Source: Sialis fuliginosa (Eukaryota; Arthropoda; Insecta; Megaloptera; Sialidae). From it: a DNA stretch of 64,000 nt. This document shows, piece after piece, positions 11,940 to 24,393 of the stretch; position 1 is the first letter of the stretch; each line of letters starts with the position of its first letter. Under the pieces are notes generated by a model. The model was not told the origin of the DNA and did no database searches. It saw nothing but the letters and a program-made list of their open reading frames with translations. Made by a program: the position numbers and the translations under genes. Location of the stretch: positions 17,331,001 through 17,395,000 of the forward strand of contig OY540813.1 in the NCBI GenBank assembly GCA_961205875.1, in the 5' to 3' direction.

Positions 11940-12659
11940 TAGCGACGATCCAGCGACGGTAGTGGTACCAACGTAAAATAAAGAAATTGTACAAATAAAA
12001 ATTGCAAATAAAACCTAATTAAAGCATCGGGAGTGGAATTAATTAGCATAATTATAACAAACAAACGATTATCTTTCTTATTACGTTATAATTATTCATA
12101 ATACAACAATTTTAATAAACATAACCTTAACATCTGTCAGATACAAAAGTTAATGAAAAAAGTGCTCAAACAGTATTGTTTCAGAGACATAACGCGACAA
12201 CTATTAATAATATAATATTGAACATCTAATTTCATTAAAACAAGTGCTTCGGGTGCCTTAACTATTCTATACTATCGTAAAATGAAGAAAATGTGTCAAC
12301 AATAGATCCGACCGGCTGACTAAAAAAAATATTTCTGAAAGACTATCACCGTTACAGTTGTGAAATTTTTACATAATGTAGAGGGAACCCTAAAGTTTTC
12401 AAAAAAAAATTGTCCTTTATAGGAACCCCAACTGATTTTAAATAAAAAAATAATTATTAGCCCCTCTAACAATTCGACGGCTTTAATTGATTACGGTATC
12501 AAAACGAGCTAACGAAATGTCATGAAATTTTAATCCAAACATACAGAAACATAATTACACATTCTAACGCAAACAGCATTTCAAAAAAATGCTTTTATAA
12601 AAAAAAGATTACAAAAATTTTTTGGGAAAAAAACATTATGTAGAAGTGTGGAATTATAG

Positions 12660-14770
12660 TGAGTAGGTCCATAAAACTTCACTGATTCGCGTGAAATAGT
12701 TATTTTTTTAGAGACTCCAACCGATTTATTACAATTAATTATTAAATATCAAACATTAATCGTGAGTACAAATCAAATCACGTTGGTATACCGGATTCGG
12801 CCACACCCCCTTTTATAACAGCAAAACAATCGGCTAACGTAACCTAACAAGCCAGCGAAGTGACAAGTAACGTGCAAACATTTCCGAAATTCATTATTAT
12901 CGGGTGATTCATGTAGAGGTACTTTTTTCTGTATGGTATTTTTGTTCAGTATTGTTTAACATTTCATCATCGAAAGGCTTAACGCGGTACAGCGTCTACA
13001 AATTATTCAGCTGTATTATGAAAATCAGTGTTCTACAAAGAATGTGTTTCGTGCGCTTAGAACAACTTATGGTCCACATAATTGGCCTACCGAACGTACA
13101 ATTCGATATACCATCGAAAAATTTGCAACTCAATATTCATTATTGGGTAATACACGTAGTGAACAAAATGTAGCGTCTTATGGGCTGGTGGAATAATTTG
13201 AATGACGCCCGTTATCGCGCCATGATAACGGACTATTTGCTGCCTGAAATTGAAGCCCGTAATCTCGACGACATTTGGTTCCAATAAGACGGCGCTACTT
13301 GCCACACAGCCCGTGAAAGCATGGCTTTATTGCGAGAACAATTCGGTGAACAGTTAATTTCACGCTTCAGATCGATGAATTGACCGCCTAAATCTTGGGA
13401 TATCACACCTCTAGACTTTTTCCTTTGGGGCTACGTAATGTCCTAAGTCTACATGGATAAGCCGGCTACGATTGAGGAATTGGAAGCCAATATTATTCGC
13501 GTCATTTGCCAAATACCACTCAAAATGCTCTAACGCGTCATCAAAAATTGGAACTGCAGAATGGACCATGTTAGGCGTAGTTACGGCCAACATTTGAAAC
13601 AAATAGTCTTTAAAAAATAAATGTAAAGAATGGTTCTTTTATATGATAACAAAGATTACCCGATACAATTGATTTTGATATTATTTTAAAAGTGCATCTA
13701 AATGAATCACCCAGTATTTGATCATAATTGACTTTATAACGTTTTACTGTGTATTGTGTAATAATAAATAACATAATAACATATTATATCTAGTTGTTTT
13801 TTTCATCTGCTTACTATATGAACATTCATATTATTATTTTCAGGTATTTTAAATAAAATAAACACTAAGGTAAGTAAATTCTTTATTAACAGTGCATTAA
13901 TAACTAAGTACATTTGCATAACATGTTATTTTTAATATAAATAAGAATGTCACAACAAACATTCCTGTAAAACTTTCAGTTACTCGTGAAATACAATATT
14001 TGCCATATTAAAATTATTTACTTGATCATGCATATTTTTTAGAAGTATATATAATTCTTTTAATTATCCTTACATTAGTTTTCCTACAGAATTCAAAATT
14101 GACAATCAGTTTACTTAGGTTATGTCGATCGTGTTATGTTTACATATAAGAAAAAATAAATTTGGATAAAAACATTGTCGCGATCGTGATGAAAATTACA
14201 GAGAATATAGAAAAAATGCTCGGCATTCGATACACGAAGAGAAAATTTGCCAAAGTACTACAGATTTTTAAAAATTTGCTTCGTCGTCAGTTCTTAAGAA
14301 CCAGCGACGGAGCGGAAATCTCAAAATCTGTTGGAGTTCCGGACATTTTTTCTTTGTTATTCGAACACTGAATATTCATACTACATCCCCTGCAATTTTC
14401 ATCACGATCGTGTGTATATTTCCAATGAAAATTAATATTTACATATACGATACATGACAACAAGGAAATAAATAAAAAAGGCTACCAATGGCTACCATCG
14501 ACGGTATCCGTTTCGATAATAACGAACATACACACGCACGCACACACGCATACATCTCAAGGTATAATGACCGGCTAATATAAAATTTAATTCAGAAAAT
14601 AATATTGCCTCGATCGTGATGAAAATTACAGGGGAAGTAGAATGAATACTCAGTGTTCGAATAACGAAGAAAAATTTTACACAATTGCAACAGATTTTTA
14701 GATACACGCACCGTCGCTAACTTCCCACTTTTAAAAACATCACGTAGAAATATGTAAATATGGTCAATAG
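12660..14770. repeat. First tandem unit of left arm, split by mariner insertion
   Basis: This is a diverged copy of the 1263-bp unit (GTCCATAAAACTTCACTGAT at 12670 starts the recognisable match), lengthened by the 815-bp mariner insertion. It matches later units from about 14116 onward almost exactly. The left boundary is fuzzy. Confidence 0.75.
12900..13714 (+). mobile_element. Defective Tc1/mariner element, left-arm copy
   Basis: 815 bp with ends TCGGGTGATTCAT and (reversed) CTGGGTGATTCAT, bounded by TA on both sides (12898-12899, 13715-13716). Removing it restores the uninterrupted unit sequence seen in the other tandem units, so it is a true insertion. It carries a transposase remnant: a helix-turn-helix part (FRALRTTYGPHNWPTERTIR, about 13051-13110) fused by an internal deletion to the C-terminal catalytic part. 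That part includes IWFQ-stop-DGATCHTA and TPLDFFLWGYV and has several stops. The first catalytic Asp region is deleted. Non-autonomous. Confidence 0.85.
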
Positions 14771-17700
14771 GTCCATAAAACTTCACTGATTCGCGTAAAA
14801 TAGTTATTTTTTTAGAAACTCCAGCTGATTTATTACAATTAATTATTAAATATCAAACATTAATCGTGAGTACAAACCAATTAACGTTGGTATGCCGGAT
14901 TCGGCCACACCCCCTTTTGTGACAGCAATCTGTACCTAACAAGCCAGCGAAGTGACAAGAAACATGCAGACATTTCCGAATTTCATTATTATTTGATCTT
15001 AATTGACTTTATAACGTTTTACTGTGTATTGTGTAATAATAAATAACATATATCTAGTTGTTTTTTCATCTGCTTACTTTATGACCATTTATATTATTAT
15101 TTTCAGGTATTTGAAATAAAATAAACACTAAGGTAAGTAAATTCTTTATTAACAGTGCATTAATAACTAAGTACATCTGCATAATATGTTTTGTTAAATA
15201 TAAATAAGAATGTCACAACAAAAGTTCCTGTAAAACTTTCAGTTACTCGTGAAATACAATATTTGCCATATTAAAATTATTTACTTGATCATGCATCTTG
15301 TTTAGAAGCATGTATAATTCTTTTAATTATCCTTACATTAGATTTCCTACAGAATTCAAAGTTGACAATCAGTTTACTTAGGTTATGTCGATCGTGTTAT
15401 GTTTACATATAAGAAAAAATAAATTCGGATAAAAATATTGTCGCGATCGTGATGAAAATTACAGAGAATATAGAAAAAATGCTCGGCATTCGATACACGA
15501 AGAGAAAATTTGCCAAAGTACTACAGATTTTTAAAAATTTGCTTCGTCGTCAGTTCTTAAGAACCAGCGACGGAGCGGAAATCTCAAAATCTGTTGGAGT
15601 TCCGGACATTTTTTCTTTGTTATTCGAACACTGAATATTCATACTACATCCCCTGCAATTTTCATCACGATCGTGTGTATATTTCCAATGAAAATTAATA
15701 TTTACATATACGATACATGACAACAAGGAAATAAATAAAAAAGGCTACCAATGGCTACCATCGACGGTATCCGTTTCGATAATAACGAACATACACACGC
15801 ACGCACACACGCATACATCTCAAGGTATAATGACCGGCTAATATAAAATTTAATTCAGAAAATAATATTGCCTCGATCGTGATGAAAATTACAGGGGAAG
15901 TAGAATGAATACTCAGTGTTCGAATAACGAAGAAAAATTTTACACAATTGCAACAGATTTTTAGATACACGCACCGTCGCTAACTTCCCACTTTTAAAAA
16001 CATCACGTAGAAATATGTAAATATGGTCAATAGGTCCATAAAACTTCACTGATTCGCGTAAAATAGTTATTTTTTTAGAAACTCCAGCTGATTTATTACA
16101 ATTAATTATTAAATATCAAACATTAATCGTGAGTACAAACCAATTAACGTTGGTATGCCGGATTCGGCCACACCCCCTTTTGTGACAGCAATCTGTACCT
16201 AACAAGCCAGCGAAGTGACAAGAAACATGCAGACATTTCCGAATTTCATTATTATTTGATCTTAATTGACTTTATAACGTTTTACTGTGTATTGTGTAAT
16301 AATAAATAACATATATCTAGTTGTTTTTTCATCTGCTTACTTTATGACCATTTATATTATTATTTTCAGGTATTTGAAATAAAATAAACACTAAGGTAAG
16401 TAAATTCTTTATTAACAGTGCATTAATAACTAAGTACATCTGCATAATATGTTTTGTTAAATATAAATAAGAATGTCACAACAAAAGTTCCTGTAAAACT
16501 TTCAGTTACTCGTGAAATACAATATTTGCCATATTAAAATTATTTACTTGATCATGCATCTTGTTTAGAAGCATGTATAATTCTTTTAATTATCCTTACA
16601 TTAGATTTCCTACAGAATTCAAAGTTGACAATCAGTTTACTTAGGTTATGTCGATCGTGTTATGTTTACATATAAGAAAAAATAAATTCGGATAAAAATA
16701 TTGTCGCGATCGTGATGAAAATTACAGAGAATATAGAAAAAATGCTCGGCATTCGATACACGAAGAGAAAATTTGCCAAAGTACTACAGATTTTTAAAAA
16801 TTTGCTTCGTCGTCAGTTCTTAAGAACCAGCGACGGAGCGGAAATCTCAAAATCTGTTGGAGTTCCGGACATTTTTTCTTTGTTATTCGAACACTGAATA
16901 TTCATACTACATCCCCTGCAATTTTCATCACGATCGTGTGTATATTTCCAATGAAAATTAATATTTACATATACGATACATGACAACAAGGAAATAAATA
17001 AAAAAGGCTACCAATGGCTACCATCGACGGTATCCGTTTCGATAATAACGAACATACACACGCACGCACACACGCATACATCTCAAGGTATAATGACCGG
17101 CTAATATAAAATTTAATTCAGAAAATAATATTGCCTCGATCGTGATGAAAATTACAGGGGAAATAGAATGAATACTCAGTGTTCGAATAACGAAGAAAAA
17201 TTTTACACAATTGCAACAGATTTTTAGATACACGCACCGTCGCTAACTTCCCACTTTTAAAAACATCACGTAGAAATATGTAAATATGGTCAATAGGTCC
17301 ATAAAACTTCACTGATTCGCGTAAAATAGTTATTTTTTTAGAAACTCCAGCTGATTTATTACAATTAATTATTAAATATCAAACATTAATCGTGAGTACA
17401 AACCAATTAACGTTGGTATGCCGGATTCGGCCACACCCCCTTTTGTGACAGCAATCTGTACCTAACAAGCCAGCGAAGTGACAAGAAACATGCAGACATT
17501 TCCGAATTTCATTATTATTTGATCTTAATTGACTTTATAACGTTTTACTGTGTATTGTGTAATAATAAATAACATATATCTAGTTGTTTTTTCATCTGCT
17601 TACTTTATGACCATTTATATTATTATTTTCAGGTATTTGAAATAAAATAAACACTAAGGTAAGTAAATTCTTTATTAACAGTGCATTAATAACTAAGTAC

Positions 17701-19179
17701 ATCTGCATAATATGTTTTGTTAAATATAAATAAGAATGTCACAACAAAAGTTCCTGTAAAACTTTCAGTTACTCGTGAAATACAATATTTGCCATATTAA
17801 AATTATTTACTTGATCATGCATCTTGTTTAGAAGCATGTATAATTCTTTTAATTATCCTTACATTAGATTTCCTACAGAATTCAAAGTTGACAATCAGTT
17901 TACTTAGGTTATGTCGATCGTGTTATGTTTACATATAAGAAAAAATAAATTCGGATAAAAATATTGTCGCGATCGTGATGAAAATTACAGAGAATATAGA
18001 AAAAATGCTCGGCATTCGATACACGAAGAGAAAATTTGCCAAAGTACTACAGATTTTTAAAAATTTGCTTCGTCGTCAGTTCTTAAGAACCAGCGACGGA
18101 GCGGAAATCTCAAAATCTGTTGGAGTTCCGGACATTTTTTCTTTGTTATTCGAACACTGAATATTCATACTACATCCCCTGCAATTTTCATCACGATCGT
18201 GTGTATATTTCCAATGAAAATTAATATTTACATATACGATACATGACAACAAGGAAATAAATAAAAAAGGCTACCAATGGCTACCATCGACGGTATCCGT
18301 TTCGATAATAACGAACATACACACGCACGCACACACGCATACATCTCAAGGTATAATGACCGGCTAATATAAAATTTAATTCAGAAAATAATATTGCCTC
18401 GATCGTGATGAAAATTACAGGGGAAGTAGAATGAATACTCAGTGTTCGAATAACGAAGAAAAATTTTACACAATTGCAACAGATTTTTAGATACACGCAC
18501 CGTCGCTAACTTCCCACTTTTAAAAACATCACGTAGAAATATGTAAATATGGTCAATAGGTCCATAAAACTTCACTGATTCGCGTAAAATAGTTATTTTT
18601 TTTAGAAACTCCAGCTGATTTATTACAATTAATTATTAAATATCAAACATTAATCGTGAGTACAAACCAAATAACGTTGGTATGCCGGATTCGGCCACAC
18701 CCCCTTTTGTGACAGCAATCGTAACTGATCGTAACCTAACAAGCCAGCGAAGTGACAAGAAACATGCAGACATTTCCGAATTTCATTATTATCTGATCAT
18801 AATTGACTTTACAACATTTTACTGTGTATTGTGTAATAATAAATAACATATATCTAGTTGTTTTTTTCATCTGCTTACTATATGACCATTTATATTATTA
18901 TTTTCAGGTATTTGAAATAAAATAAACACTAAGGTAAGTAAATTCTTTATTAACAGTGCATTAATAACTAAGTACATTTGCATAACATGTTATTTTTAAT
19001 ATAAATAAGAATGTCACAACAAAAGTTCCTGTAAAACTTCCAGTTACTCGTGAAATACAATATTTGCCATATTAAAATTATTTACTTGATCATGCATATT
19101 TTTTAGAAGTATATATAATTCTTTTAATTATCCTTACATTAGTTTTCCTACAGAATTCAAAATTGACAATCAGTTTACT
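14771..19179. repeat. Tandem array of 1263-bp units (three full, one partial)
   Basis: Units at 14771-16033, 16034-17296 and 17297-18559 are almost identical, each exactly 1263 bp. A fourth, slightly diverged unit runs from 18560 and stops at 19179. Each unit carries three related subrepeats starting CGTGATGAAAATTRCAG in +,-,+ order, a microsatellite-like CACACGCACG tract, and an acceptor/donor-flanked 26-nt segment. Open frames of 61-71 residues occur on both strands at identical places in each unit. They overlap antisense and look like a by-product of copying, not genes. Confidence 0.93.
15107..15132 (+). other. Microexon-like cassette, repeated in every unit
   Basis: The segment is preceded by TATTATTATTTTCAG and followed by GTAAGTAAA, a good 3' and a consensus 5' splice site around a 26-nt segment. 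The same arrangement recurs at 13844-13869, 16370-16395, 17633-17658 and 18908-18933, and inverted in the right arm. Whether it is ever spliced cannot be told from sequence. Confidence 0.35.
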
Positions 19180-19429
19180 ATAAATTCAGCTCAGAGTTCA
19201 ATAAATATTTATTTATCATTGACCGTTAATTCTATATTAGTGAAGTTTCATGAAATAGTTGACTATAATTACTTTAATTATAAATTTCAGCATTGTTTTG
19301 CAGAAGCTATAAACGCTATAAACTATGTCTATGATCTTGACTTTATATCCAAGTTAAATTTTATATTTGCCGCGTCTTATCAAATCATCAACTGTATACT
19401 TGAATTTGATTGGCTGCGTGCGTCCGTGT
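19180..19429. other. Unique centre of the foldback structure
   Basis: About 250 bp lies between the end of the left-arm array and the start of the inverted right arm, with no copy elsewhere in the window. An open frame on the plus strand (19219-19524) crosses it, but I recognise no protein in it. It would form the loop if the arms paired. Confidence 0.5.
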
Positions 19430-19828
19430 GTTTCCTTGTGTCATGTATCGTATATGTAAATGTATTAATTTTCATTGAAAATATACACACGATCGTGATG
19501 AAAATTGCAGGGGATGTAGTATGAATACTCAGTGTTCGAATAACGAAGAAAAAATTTCCGCAACTCCAACAGATTTTGAGATATTCGCTCCGTCACTGGC
19601 TGATAATAACTGACGACGAAGCAAATTTTTAAAAATCTGTAGTACTTTGGCAAATTTTCTCTTCGAATATCGAATACCGAGCATTTTTTCTATATCCTCT
19701 GTAATTTTCATCACGATCGCAACAATATTTTTATCCGAATTACTTTTTTCTTATATGTATGTAAACATAACACGATCGACATAACCTAAATAAACTCAAT
19801 TTTGAATTCTGTAGAAAAACTAATGTAA
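19430..19828. repeat. Inner end of right arm (inverted unit fragment)
   Basis: This is an inverted, somewhat diverged copy of the unit segment equivalent to about 14070-14471. It contains the facing CGTGATGAAAATTGCAG and CTGTAATTTTCATCACG motifs (about 19493 and 19700). It breaks at the Harbinger insertion. Confidence 0.8.
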
Positions 19829-22098
19829 TGCCCGGTATTATAAAGAAATTGCATGGGTGCAAATTCGCGTCTGCGCACATTAGCTGTCAAATAACGCTAT
19901 CAATTGGGTATTAAATTGTTATGAATTTGCTCGATATTTTAAAGCAGTGGTAATAAATAGACACATAATAATGTAATCGATGCATGTACATTATATGGGT
20001 GTACACAAATGTGTATTTTAAGTCTGTGATGTGTTTATATTGAATTTAAATTGACACATAACCTAAGTATACGATATTTATGGACAAAAACATAACGTGT
20101 TGTGGTAAAAATTGAAAATTAAACTGCTGGTAAGTAGTAAATATACTTTTATATAACACATTCATATTATAATACATAGCTCTTTAAAGCAATTGCCTGC
20201 ATTTGGCATTTTTTTACAAAACGCTTGAAGATGAAAAACATTGTTTACTTTTAATTGTCATATAAATTTTATTTTTATATTATACTTTTATAATATATAG
20301 TATTTATCTCAACTTTTTGTATATTACAGAAACGTTTCAAAATGTCATCAATTTCATCTGGACATTTTATATCGCCTGAATATTCAGTATTATTTTCAGA
20401 TAACATTCAAATACCAAGAGAATCTTGGGTGTTCAGAGAAAGAAATGATCCAATACTAATGTATAATGAAAAAAAGATTAAAAAATGAGCATCAGAAGGT
20501 GGCTGGGAAATGATAGATGTTCGAAAAGTGGTAAGAAGCAAATTTACAAGCGTCATAAGGTGGTTTGGATACAGCAGAAGCTGATCAAAAAGCAGCATTA
20601 TGTATATAAAGGAATCGAGAGCAGTGGAGAAGATATTCAGCCGTATTCATAGTTCCTCCTTGTTACTAAATTTACGTTTCATAAAACTTCCTTGACTACG
20701 AAGGCTTCCTTATCTCAAGGTTGGTCGGAAGCTTTCTTAAGGCAGCTTTGAATACAATTTTAACTGTAATGCTGACAATGTGTATATAAACATAACATAA
20801 CATAAAAGTAGTTACACATTTCAATCTGTAGCTTTGTGCTGTCATTATCTTTTTAGACAAAGTGAATAAAGGAAAAAAAAAAGATAATGGACAATGAATT
20901 TAAAAAAAACACTTTATTTATAAACTAAACATTATTAATAACATAACACTAGTAAGTCACTAAAAAGTCCTAAAATATTCATTACTTCTAGAAGGAAACC
21001 TTGAGATCTGTCTATGAAACAAGGGCGCCTTGGATATCTGTGATAGCCCTGATCGAGGTTTTCTCCGACCTTGCGATAAGGAACGATTATGATTACGGCT
21101 GATTGGAGATGAGAGTACTTGAGATAAAACATAAGTATATTGTGATGCTCTGTTTTGTAAATCAATCTGAAAATAAATGTATAATATTGATTAAAATGTT
21201 TTTATTATTGCAATGTTATGATTGGTCTTACAAATATTATTTCGTTGTCACTGCTTTTCTCTAATTAGGCATCTGAAATAAAGAAAAATTTAATTAATTG
21301 ATATTTTAATTATATATAAATGATAAAAAATTACCAAAAAACAAACCGAAAGGTGCACAGCTACCAACAGGATTTCATAGCTACCTAGTTTTATTTCCAA
21401 TTGTATGTAAAAAAAATTTTGTCTTACAAAATCTATTTTTTTTTAAATACATCTCCCGTCTTGTATAATTCTACCTATAAAATTAATTCAATTAGTAATT
21501 TGTTTGTAAAACTTATTTTATAATAATGAATTACCTTCTCATCCGCACAATCTTTCTTGGCTTTTTTTTTTAATACTTTCGTGAAGATTTTTTAATTGAA
21601 TACCATTACGTAGTTGGCCTGTCTTTGTAATATTATTGAAATCACTAGCTATTTCGGTTGTCTTATTTTCGATAATATCTATGTATTTTAACACCAGCTC
21701 TAATAAAACCTGCTTATCATCATCACATTGTATCCTTTTTCTCTCATTTTAATTTTTTTTATATACTTAAATAAACTTTTCATCAAAATAAGTACTTATT
21801 ATAGTATTTTGATTTAGTTGTTTATCATAATAAAGAAATGTCAAATTGAATAGTTTCCTTTTAGTGATATTGACTAGAAGTCTATTTTTCTGTATATCAC
21901 AAAATCACAACAGGTTTTACGACTGCTGATTTCTACTTAATAACACGCATGCGTGAAAGTCATAATATCTACGATTTCATTGGCTACATTTTTGAGTAAT
22001 TGTAATTTACATTTAATACCCAGTAGATAGCGTTATTTGACAGCTAATGTGCGCAGGCGCGAATTTGCACCCATGCAATTTCTTTATAATACCGGGCA
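19829..22098. mobile_element. PIF/Harbinger-like element, copy 1
   Basis: 2270 bp with inverted ends TGCCCGGTATTATAAAGAAA; the similarity continues inward for about 75 bp up to GATAGCGTTA. TAA lies on both sides (19826-19828, 22099-22101). The uninterrupted arm sequence near 25640 has a single TAA there, so this is a 3-bp target duplication typical of PIF/Harbinger. No intact transposase is visible. A frame at 20341-20487 (starting MSSISSGHF) ends early. A 76-residue minus-strand frame (20935-21165) is conserved in copy 2 but unrecognised. Class is inferred from ends and target. Confidence 0.75.
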
Positions 22099-23111
22099 TA
22101 AGGATAATTAATGCCCGGTATTATAAAGAAATTGCATGGGTGCAAATTCGCGTCTGCGCACATTAGCTGTCAAATAACGCTATCAATTGGGTATTAAATT
22201 GTTATGAATTTGCTCGATATTTTAAAGCAGTGGTAATAAATAGACACATAATAATGTAATCGATGCATGTACATTATATGGGTGTACACAAATGTGTATT
22301 TTAAGTCTGTGATGTGTTTATATTGAATTTAAATTATCTCAAGGTTGGTCGGAAGCTTTCTTAAGGCAGCTTTGAATACAATTTTAACTGTAATGCTGAC
22401 AATGTGTATATAAACATAACATAACATAAAAGTAGTTACACATTTCAATCTGTAGCTTTGTGCTGTCATTACCTTTTTAGACAAAGTGAATAAAGGAAAA
22501 AAAAGATAATGGACAATGAATTTAAAAAAAACACTTTATTTATAAATTAAACACTATTAATAACATAACACTAGTAAGTCACTAAAAAGTCCTAAAATAT
22601 TCATTACTTCTAGAAGGAAACCTTGAGATCTGTCTATGAAACAAGAGCGCCTTGGATATCTGTGATAGCCTTGATCGAGATTTTCTCCGACCTTGCAATA
22701 AGGAACGATTATGATTACGGCTGATTGGAGATGAGAGTACTTGAGATAAAACATAAGTATATTGTGATGCTCTGTTTTGTAAATCAATCTGAAAATAAAT
22801 GTATAATATTGATTAAAATGTTTTTATTATTGCAATGTTATGATTGGTCTTACAAATATTATTTCGTTGTCACTGCTTTTCTCTAATAAGGCATCTGAAA
22901 TAAAGAAAAATTAAATTAATTGATATTTTAATTATATATAAATGATAAAAAATTACCAAAAAACAAACCGAAAGATGCACAGCTACCAACAGGATTTTGT
23001 AGCTCCCTAGTTTTATTTCCAATTGTATGTAAAAAAAAATTCGTCTTATAAAATCTATATATATTGTAATATTATTGAACTCGCTAGCTCTTTCATTCCA
23101 CGTTTGATTTT

Positions 23112-23901
23112 TGCTTCCTCGCAATATCGAAGATACGAGAAGCTATGTGATCGTTTCAGATTGAGACAAAAAAAAAGTTCTCCAATTTAAAAATTTTAAA
23201 TTTATTTATCCGTTTCACGTCAAGACAAACACTATTCGTTCCGTGTCTGTCTGTCTGTCCGTGTGTCCGTCCGTCCGTCCGTCCGTCTGTCCCCTGAATC
23301 CTTGTCACACGCATAACTCATGAACCACTGAACCGATATTATTGAAACTTGGTCGGATGGTTGGGTTTGGTTTGAGGACGGTCCCATTTCAAAATCATCA
23401 AAATCGTGTGTAAGGGGGAGGGGTGACACCCCAAAATATTTATTTTTTCAAGATATCTCAAGAACGACACATGTTACGAGAAAATTTTATAGAATATTTT
23501 TTGTAGAGAATTAATTTCCTATAATATGGGTCTACTACGTTTGTTGTAAAATATTCCCTTACAAAGATTTATCTAAATTAATTTTAAAAATTCGTGTTTT
23601 GTTTTTCTAAATTGATATTTGATTGGATATATTAAGTGTCATTTTGACGTTTTAAATGTCACTTTGGCGTTTTAAATGTCACTTTGACGTTTTAAATGTC
23701 ATTTTGACATTTGCATAAATTTAGATTTAGATTGAAATTGTCAAAAAATTAAAAATATATGAAAAAATATTCAGGTGCGTTTTAAGAAAAAATTCGAACT
23801 AAGATTTTTTAGTAAAATTTGTATAAAAATTAAATGGTTAACCAATGCCAGGCAATTTATCTGAACACTATCGGTTTTAGTGAATTTAGCACGAGGAAGC
23901 A
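23112..23901. mobile_element. TGCTTCCTCG-ended element inserted in Harbinger copy 2
   Basis: 790 bp between TGCTTCCTCG and CGAGGAAGCA. Internal landmarks are a GTCC/GTCT microsatellite (about 23242-23290), ACTCATGAACCACTGAACCG, and a short minisatellite. Related segments occur at 49617-50073, 51450-51944 and 52776-53305. Non-coding; superfamily uncertain. Confidence 0.7.
23636..23716. repeat. 20-bp minisatellite
   Basis: Four tandem copies of a unit of the type ATGTCATTTTGACGTTTTAA. It is internal to the TGCTTCCTCG element; the other copies of that family have only one such motif. Confidence 0.85.
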
Positions 23902-24393
23902 CTGTGCATTTACTTGGCAGATGTTTTTTTATTTGTAGTTACTAAATCGGTTGTCTTATTTTCGATAATATCTATGCATTTTAACACCAGCTCTAATAAA
24001 ACCTGCTTATCATCATCACACTGTATCCTTTTTCTCTCATTTTAATTTTTTTTTATATACTTAAATAAACTTTTCATCAAAATAAGTACTTATTATAGTA
24101 TTTTGATTTAGTTGTTTATCATAATAAAGAAATGTCAAATTGAATAGTTTCCTTTTAGTGACATTGACTAGAAGTCTATTTTTTCTGTATATCACAAAAT
24201 CACAACAGCTTTTAAGACTGCTGATTTCTACTTAATAACACGCATGCGTGAAAGTTATAATATCTACGATTTCATTGGCTACATCTTTGAGTAATTATCA
24301 TTTACATTTAATACCCAGTAGATAGCGTTATTTGACAGCTAATGTGCGCAGGCGCGAATTTGCACCCATGCAATTTCTTTATAATACCGGGCA

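Larger units (their letters stand above)
22112..24393. mobile_element. PIF/Harbinger-like element, copy 2, rearranged
   Basis: It has the same ends as copy 1, from which it is separated by only 13 bp. Relative to copy 1 it lacks about 650 bp (the part equivalent to 20056-20712). It also carries a foreign insertion at about 23100-23945. Flanks are TAA on the left and TTA on the right, and a few arm bases are missing at the right junction, so this copy may have arisen by recombination and not by clean insertion. Confidence 0.75.

Noticed and set aside
14162-18575. Repeated 61-71-residue open frames on both strands of the tandem units
   Set aside because: They are the same frames copied with each unit, overlap antisense, mostly start at non-ATG codons and match no family.
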